NCBI GenBank assembly: GCA_015680635.1
Contig: JAABOA010000006.1
Span: forward strand, 35,276-49,193
Origin: Lunasporangiospora selenospora
Taxonomy: Eukaryota; Mortierellomycota; Mortierellomycetes; Mortierellales; Mortierellaceae
Direction of reading: 5' to 3'
DNA: 13,918 nt
Position 1 is the stretch's first letter, and the number at the start of each line of letters is the position of its first letter. Shown here one piece after another: positions 7,701 to 13,918 of this stretch. Below the pieces are notes generated by a model. It ran no database searches and was not told the DNA's origin. It worked only from the letters and a program-made list of their open reading frames with translations. The translations under genes and the position numbers were made by a program.

Positions 7701-10700
7701 TTACAAGCGTCCTGCTGCATCTTTGCGCTCCTTCTCTTCAGCAATCGCCAAAAGTGCGTCAAACTCCGAGGAACGTTCGCACATTGATCGGAACAAACTG
7801 TCCTCTTGCTTCATCAACGTCAATGGTTTGTCAAACTCGGCCACCTCTCCTGCATTCATCACTAAGACACGGTCAAAGTCGGCAATGGTTCGGATACGGT
7901 GAGCAATGGTCAGGATCGTCGCCGAAGACATTTCTTCACGGATCGTCGTCTGAATCTTTTGATCAGTCTCAAAGTCGACACTCGCCGTTGCCTCGTCCAT
8001 GACAATGATCTTGGACTGACGAACCAATGCTCGAGCCAAGGCGATCAATTGACGCTGACCCTGTGAAAAGTTGGATCCGTGCTCCTTCACGGGGGTATCG
8101 AGGGTAATCTTGGATAGGTCGACTGTCTCAGTCTCCCCGGTTGTTGAGCCCTTCACAGAGCATGCAGGCGACTCGGCAGAGCCAGCTCCAGACGAGGACG
8201 AGGCTGTAAACTCCTGGCTGTTGCGTTTGCTAGCAGGGACAGAGGACACTCTCGAGTCGGGAATCAGATGACTCCTTCTCAAGGCTTCCCAGAGTTCACG
8301 ATCCTCACGCTCTCCGAAGGGATCCAAGTTGGAGCGAAGGGTTCCCTTGAACAAGATAGGATCCTGGGGGATGATTGTCAAGTTGGATCTCAGATCCTGG
8401 AGACCAATCTTGCAGATATCTATGCCGTCAATCGTGATCGTACCCCGGACAGGATCCATAAAGCGGAACAAACTGATTGCAAATGTTGACTTGCCAGATC
8501 CAGTACGACCAACAACACCGACCTTTTCACCAGCATTGATCTTGAACGAGACATCCTTGATGACATCTGGTGTGTCGGGTGCATAGCGCATTGTCAAGTG
8601 GTCAATAACAATCTCTCCAGCATGAGGCCACGAAGCAGGTGGACGAGAACCCTCAATGATTCCTGCTGGCTCTTCTTCCAGGTCCATGTACTCGGAAACA
8701 CGCTCGACAGAGTTCAGGTTCATCTCGTTCTGGGCATAAATACGAATGACCCAGACGATCGTTCCAGTAAACATGAGCGCATAGGTCAAACTGAGTGCGG
8801 CCCAACCAGGTTCAATATTACCCCAGCTCTGAAGGATCAAAATACCAGTGGTGAATGCGACAAAGGCTCCGGCAATGTCGACGCGCCAGTGCAACCAGCG
8901 GTTAGTGGACCACAGCAAGAAGAATGTCCGGTTGTTGTCATCAAGGTTGACAAGGTTCTTTGTCAGGAAGCGTTTCTCGTAACCGAACGCGCGGATAGTT
9001 GCCAATCCGGTCAGGGCCTCGTTAAAGTGGTTCAGGATGGGCGAGCGTGAGTTCGAGTTGAGTCGCTTGAGGTCACGCGAGACGGGAACGTAGACGGCAC
9101 CAATGAAGCCATAAATGATTACAATAAATGTACCGGGAATCATAAACACAGGCATGTTGACCGAAATGATCACGATGATACCAAGAACTGTGACAAACGA
9201 TCCAAAGAGACCATTCAAGCCGTTGCTCATTTCCTCGTCGATTGTCGCAATATCGGAACTGAATCGGTTAACAATTCGGCCAATTGGGGTGGTGTCAAAG
9301 AAGCGGACCTTGGCACGAGTAACCTTGTGCAAGAGCTGTTCATGCAACACTTGCGAAGCCCTGAGACCTCCGAGGACTGAGTAATAAGATGTCAAGGTAC
9401 CGACGACCACCGTGAGGAGACACAGGGAAATATAAACGCCCAAATAAAAGTCGACATTCACAGTTTCGGGAGTGCCCTTGCCAAAGAGAGCCATCGTCAT
9501 GGCACCATACGCGCTTCCATCCCGAGGAGCAAAGGAGGCGTAGACAGATTCGAGAATAGGCTGAGGGGTAACAGTCTTGAAGGCTGCGATTGCGAACGAT
9601 CCGGCTGCCTCGGTCATCTTGTTGGCCCAAATAGCAAGCCATGCATTCTGTCCGACGTCAATAACCTGACGGAGAAGGAAGAGCATAATAAGTCCAGTCC
9701 AGAAGGTCCAACCACCTGAAGCAACAAGGTAGGTCTTGTAGACTCTCCAGGAAACAGATCCCTCAGCCTTCTTTTCCTCCTCAGTCAATTTGACAGAGAC
9801 CTTGGGCTTGTCCGTCTTCTTTGCCTTCTTGTCCCGCTGATCGCCATCCAAAGTGCTGACCTCGCTATCGATGTCTGACGTGGGTCCGGCGAGATTCACA
9901 TTCTCGACCCAATCATTACGAACGGCCTCCTCGGGTGTACCAGATCCCAGGATCTCACCCTTGTTCAACACAACCACAAGATCTGCCGAGTTAAGAGTGA
10001 GTTGGACCTGGTGCGTTGCCATAATAATCGTGCGTCCCTGGAGCAAAGGCCCGGTCAAAGTCTGGAAGAGATGTTTTCCTGTATGGGTATCCACGGCCGA
10101 GAGACAATCATCCAAAAGCAAGATCCTGGTATCCGAGTAAATAGCACGGGCCAGTGACACACGTTGCTTCTGACCGCCCGAAAGAGTGATTCCCTGTTCT
10201 CCAACCTCGGTACCATCGCCAGCTTCCAAAATCTCGAAGTCCGTGCTAAGCGCACAGCCTTCGACAACAGCATCGTAGCGCTCCTGGTCAAACTCGCGTC
10301 CAAACAAAATGTTGTTGCGGACTGAGGTATTCTGGAGCCAGGCCGTCTGAGCAACATAAGCGATACCAGAGCCACGGTCACTCAAGAGGCCGTCACCGTA
10401 ATCCAAACGAGGGAGGTATACGTCTCCTTCAGTGCGCTCTAGTTCTCCGAGCAAGGCCAAGAGCAAAGCTGACTTGCCCGAACCCGTGGGGCCAACAACC
10501 AGAGAGAGTTTTCCAATAGGAAATTCGATGTTGAGGTTCTTGAGCTTGAAGCGCTCCTGAACAGCCTCAGGTTCGGCAACAGGTTCGGTGGCCACAGGCT
10601 CGGTCTTGGTAAACTTGGCCTTAATTCTCTTAAACAAAGATTCCTTCTTGGCAGCCTTCTTGGTAACCTGGGCATTCTCTTTGTTTGGCCAGATGAAGGC

Positions 10701-13037
10701 AGCGTTGGTGAAACCGACTGTGGGAGTGGAGGAGCCGTTCGAAACGGCCTTTCCGTCAAGTCGGGTGATGGTAGTGTCCTTGACAAGCTCCTCCTCTTCC
10801 AGGAACTTGTTGATACGCTTCAAGCTAACAGCAGCTTGCATAGTCGACTTGATGGTCCAGGGCAAAATATTGAGGGCTTGACGCATAATGTTGAACAGGG
10901 CCAAGGTTGTGAACATCTTGGAGGCCGAGATGTCATGGTTGAAGAGCTTTGTGTAGGCCATGAGGACGACGACAATGTTGAGCAAGGGCATGATCATCCA
11001 TACAACGTCAGCAAGAATAATTTGCCGGAAGGACTCCTTGGTTCTCTTCAGCTCCTTGTTGCGAGCAGCGGTGATCTTTTCTTCAAACTTGGATTCCCAA
11101 CCAAAGAACTTGACGATACGGATGGCAGAGAGCATCTCATTGAGAGCATCCATACGCTCGTCCTTCTTGTTCATAATGTCCTTGAAGAGTTTCATGATCA
11201 TGGCATAAAGTTTAGCTGGCAAGGGGTACGAGCCAATCATGAACCCAATGCCAACAAGAGCGGCATATCCGAGAAGCCAGTAGAGCTGAACACCAGCAAT
11301 GATGAACTGCACCGGGTATCCATACAAGTAAAAGAGATAACTGAATGGCGTCTCGAGCTTTCTCACGTCGACAGCGATCAAATCTAGACATTTTCCAATC
11401 AACAGAAGATTCCTGTGAGCACACATCGCTAGTCCCAAAGCTTAAAGGATCAAGGAAACATTCTATAGGTTGTACAGGCGTAACAGGGGAGAGAGAGAGA
11501 GAAAAAAACTTACTCGAAACATTAACCGAACCCTCCTTGTCCTCAGAATCCTCATCGGTCTTCTCCTCAGGCTTATCAGCAGAGGCGATATCCTTGCGTC
11601 GCAGAGACTTGGCAAAGACCTCGGCGTTACAAATGGAAGTGCAGTGGACATAGATTCGACGACCCTTGTGGAGAGCAGCCTGGAGGAAGATCGACTCAAG
11701 CAAGGAGGAGATAAGAAGAGCAAAGACCCAGGCATAGTTGTAGACGGTTGGGGGGCCACACTCACGGCACTCAATGTATTGGATGATGCGGTTGAGACAA
11801 AAAGGCGAGAGGTTGACGGCAATACTCCAGGGAATGGCCCACAAGATCTGGATGATGAACTCCCACCTGAGAGCAGCGAGCAAAGACCGAGTGAAGTTTC
11901 CTCGCCTAATTTGGGAAGCAACCCCAGCAGAAAGAGAGAGAGGGAAAGAAAAGCACAGTCGTTAGGCTCGGAACACAGGGATCAACCAGACAAGTATAAC
12001 CTTTTTTTTTCTTCTGTTTCTTTCCTGATTAGTGCAACAAAAGTCAAAAGGTGGTGAGCTTACTGGAACTCCTTGAAGCTTTTGATCGAGCGGCGCGAAA
12101 GGTCAGACACTTCGAGATCAGGGAGGTCGACATCCTGAAGGGTTCGCTGGAAACCAAGGTACACCAATGGGTTGACCCAAGCAAAGGTCAACTGCGAATA
12201 GGTCGACGATGCATACTCGGCCGAGGGGGTCCGTCGGATCTCGCCAGCAAGAAGCTTTCGCTCGGGCTGCCATGGCTCATAAGACCGTGTCCTCAACGAG
12301 GTCCATAGCAAACCGAGACCGGTCAACCAGACAAGGAGATCCAACTTTATACCCAAGGACCACTCGGAGACAGGGGTTGTAAGAATATCCGAAATGAACA
12401 GCTGGATAGAGACGAGGACAACTTGGAGAATGTAGAGGAAATCAAGCTGAGGTCGAACCCAGAACTGAGACGCCGCGACAGGTTGAAGAACAAGAGCAGT
12501 GGTCAAAGCAGCGGCATATGTCCAGGTGACGGCTTGAGTGAGTAGATTTAAAAGCGAGTGTTGATCCGTAATCCCATTGGGGTCGTTGTCATTGCTGTCA
12601 TCATTGTTGGCCGAGTAGACGAGAAAGATGGTCAGGATGGCAAGACCGAGCTCTAAGAAGGTCAAGCCCAATCGGGCAAGGTGAATGTACAAGACTTTGG
12701 CCCGTTGCCTCTGGAACTGAGCCTGGATCAGCTCGGTGGTTGTTGATTCGCCCACAGCATCTGTGCCTGAGCCACTAGGCTGGTTGGTTGGCTCCGAATC
12801 AGCCTCGATCTCATCGACCGAGTCCTTGAGGGCATCGTATTGATCCAGGTGGACAGGTTTCCGTGAAAGATAGACGAGTGCCAGTGCCGAGGCGGCCGAG
12901 TAGGCCAGGGGCAGGGCCGTCTGCAGAGTCCTAGAGAAATCAGGGAGAGAGGGACGTTAGGACACACAACGGTGAACCAGTGACAATAAAGACAATAAAG
13001 CTGCTGGGGGTCAAACATACTCAAAAGGGATGCTCAT
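7701..13037 (-). CDS. Full-length ABCC (MRP-type) transporter, four exons
   Basis: ATP-driven membrane exporter, likely of conjugated or amphipathic organic anions at the vacuole or plasma membrane; the substrate is not readable. Exons 13037-13021, 12930-12064, 11905-11514 and 11383-7701 join in frame to 1652 aa. An in-frame TGA lies upstream with no other ATG between. The N-terminus has about five hydrophobic segments (8-27, 88-111, 130-155, 169-188, 198-217), a TMD0-like domain, then the L0-type linker ASSTYSQLTFAWVNPL (246-261). NBD1 has Walker A GPTGSGKS (723-730), LSGGQ (826-830), LLLDD (D850-D851, so no catalytic Glu) and H883. NBD2 has GRTGSGKS (1384-1391), FSQGQ (1531-1535), VMDE (D1555-E1556) and H1587. 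The unequal NBDs are normal for ABCC. Lys-rich insertions (665-699 and 937-967) and a Ser-rich NBD2 insertion (about 1463-1520) recall the yeast Ybt1/Vmr1 group, a tentative placement. Confidence 0.93.
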
Positions 13038-13104
13038 AGTGCGCAGGTGCTCTCCTGGGAAAGCAGGATTGAGCTCGTCAGGCTCTTTGTATAGGCTTCT
13101 CTTC

Positions 13105-13126
13105 GGAGGGAGGAGGGAGGAGGGAG
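13105..13126 (+). repeat. G-rich GGA/GGGA repeat with quadruplex potential
   Basis: Alternating GG and GGG runs separated by single A residues (three GGG and three GG runs), 68-89 bases upstream of the ABC start codon. The G-rich strand is the template strand for that gene, so the transcript would be CCT-rich. A two-layer G-quadruplex is possible in DNA, but not shown. Confidence 0.6.
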
Positions 13127-13214
13127 ATCACCGACAGAGGGTGGGATGCAGGATGCAATGGCAGCGCAATGAGCAAAAAGAATTATTCGAAAGCGATGCG
13201 CTGCTAGATTCAGG

Positions 13215-13238
13215 GGAGAGAGAGAGAGAGAGAGAGAG
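13215..13238 (+). repeat. (GA)n microsatellite, CT on the ABC sense strand
   Basis: Twelve GA units about 178-201 bases upstream of the ABC start and 60-83 bases downstream of the TATA-like box, a position compatible with the transcription start region. Confidence 0.85.
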
Positions 13239-13297
13239 TGCACGGGCAGGCAAGCAAACAAGCGAGAAAAGAGCGAAAAAGGAGACATGGCGAGGCT

Positions 13298-13303
13298 TTA
13301 TAT
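13298..13303 (-). promoter_or_regulatory. Candidate TATA box (TATAAA) for the ABC gene
   Basis: TATAAA on the minus strand, 261-266 bases before the start codon and just upstream of the CT tract. The order TATA, CT tract, ATG is what a fungal promoter would show. A single hexamer can arise by chance. Confidence 0.4.
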
Positions 13304-13829
13304 TATTGCGAGCGTGTGTGTGTCTGGCGTGCGCGGCCGAGGCGAGCTAATCCCCTGGCGGGTCATGCGAGGCCATGAGATGCTTTCTTTTTCTGACTCC
13401 GTCGACAGACAAGAAAAAGCTGAGAAAGAGGCACACGCTTGTATCACTGTCTACAAGAGAGCTTCACTCGCCCGTCTTGACTGAAGCTCCGGCTCTCTCA
13501 GTGTTCTGTGCAACAGACATGCCGAGGTGTTGTTTGCTCAACGATGTGAAGAGACAAGGTGGTTAATCACTGGAGGGGGACACGGCTACGCTATCGTTGA
13601 GCACCCTCGTCGACATGCCTTGGCCATGCACAAGGATCAAGGTCCAAAGGGGAAGGAAGCCAAGCTAGCCCACAACTCGTTGTCGTTGGCATTGTCGTTG
13701 TCAGTCGTCAGAGTCTCCCCCCTTTTTCCCTCCGTTTCTCGCGAGAAGAAATATATGCCGCGTGCGCATCGCCATTACATTGCTTACAAGAGAAAAATGT
13801 AGTTTGCTTCGCAGGGCTAGAACCGCGTC

Positions 13830-13843
13830 TCTGATTGGTCAGA
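13830..13843 (-). promoter_or_regulatory. CCAAT-like site inside a short inverted repeat
   Basis: CCAAT on the minus strand (ATTGG on plus, 13834-13838) is embedded in the inverted repeat TCTGA-TTGG-TCAGA. It could bind a CCAAT factor, but is about 800 bases from the ABC start and might serve a gene outside the window. Confidence 0.2.
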
Positions 13844-13901
13844 ACTTTGCTCGACCGTTCACACCCGCACATGGGACAAGATGGAATCCAGCGAGGGAAA
13901 A

Positions 13902-13913
13902 GGGGGGGGGGGG
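13902..13913 (+). repeat. Poly-G run of 12 at the right edge
   Basis: Twelve consecutive G residues lie five bases from the window end. Long homopolymers often stop assembly, so this may mark a contig edge. Confidence 0.8.
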
Positions 13914-13918
13914 CGGAG

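Larger units (their letters stand above)
13038..13918 (-). promoter_or_regulatory. 5' flank and leader of the ABC transporter gene
   Basis: These 881 bases hold no open frame that I can support as a gene. Reading towards the transporter (minus strand) they contain a CCAAT-like site, a TATA-like box, a CT tract and a CCT-rich repeat, in the order expected of promoter then leader. Whether another gene starts beyond the window's right edge cannot be told. Confidence 0.5.

Noticed and set aside
7180-7902. Plus-strand open frame of 240 codons between ORT1 and the ABC gene
   Set aside because: It overlaps the ORT1 end in another frame, runs through poly-C and the AG microsatellite (Arg-Glu repeats), and then is antisense to the ABC exon. 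It has no gene-like features.
11384-11438. Long minus-strand frame starting at 11438 taken as the whole ABC transporter
   Set aside because: Bases 11438-11384 are the 3' end of intron 3. The family needs the upstream exons, and the TCTAG acceptor at 11384 joins GSVNVS to NLIAVD in frame, as expected of ABCC proteins.
13030-13802. Several open frames of 60-106 codons upstream of the ABC gene
   Set aside because: They overlap one another on both strands, encode low-complexity Ser/Leu or Arg/Glu from GA repeats, and show no recognisable domain or start context.
13800-13850. Possible minus-strand tRNA, with GGTTCTAGCCC resembling a B-box and four of five T-stem pairs
   Set aside because: No A-box, D-arm, anticodon arm or matching acceptor stem could be found upstream on the minus strand.

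Overview
The window reads as nuclear DNA of a filamentous fungus. All five genes have fungal-type relatives, are interrupted by short GT-AG introns (about 90-400 bases), and two of those introns carry an exact TACTAAC branch site. Leaders and 3' splice sites are strongly CT-rich. The protein style (an ECH42-like chitinase, an EFM7-type methyltransferase, an ORT1-type carrier and a fungal full-length ABCC transporter) fits an early-diverging lineage, perhaps Mucoromycota/Mortierellomycota. That placement is inference from protein resemblance, not proof.

Layout, left to right: (1) 16-1688, plus strand, GH18 endochitinase, four exons, 445 aa; the true start is uncertain because the window begins just upstream. 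(2) 2009-3035, plus strand, HD-domain metal phosphohydrolase of the YpgQ/YedJ type, four exons, 229 aa. (3) 3357-4636, minus strand, EFM7/NNT1-type elongation factor 1-alpha methyltransferase, two exons, 293 aa. (4) 4637-5499, a divergent promoter region rich in GA/CT microsatellites, whose pyrimidine-rich strand switches at about 4940-4962, between the two genes. (5) 5500-7208, plus strand, mitochondrial ornithine carrier ORT1/ARG11, three exons, 376 aa. (6) 7209-7700, a convergent 3' spacer with a 13-C run and a long GA microsatellite. (7) 7701-13037, minus strand, full-length ABCC/MRP transporter, four exons, 1652 aa, with a TMD0-like N-terminus and two nucleotide-binding domains. (8) 13038-13918, the 5' flank of that transporter, with a TATA-like box, a GA/CT tract and a G-rich repeat, and no convincing gene.

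The genes do not form an evident pathway: cell-wall chitin turnover, nucleotide or phosphate hydrolysis, translation-factor methylation, mitochondrial ornithine export for arginine synthesis, and membrane export are unrelated roles. Exon joins were derived by eye from splice motifs, frame continuity and family conservation; all fifteen exons join in frame. I found no mobile element, CRISPR array, functional tRNA, or sign of a novel multi-gene system. The points worth a second look are at the level of gene structure and regulation: the start of the chitinase, the polarity of CT tracts, an open frame upstream of EFM7, an in-frame readthrough in ORT1 intron 1, a tRNA-like remnant in ORT1 intron 2, and insertions in the transporter.
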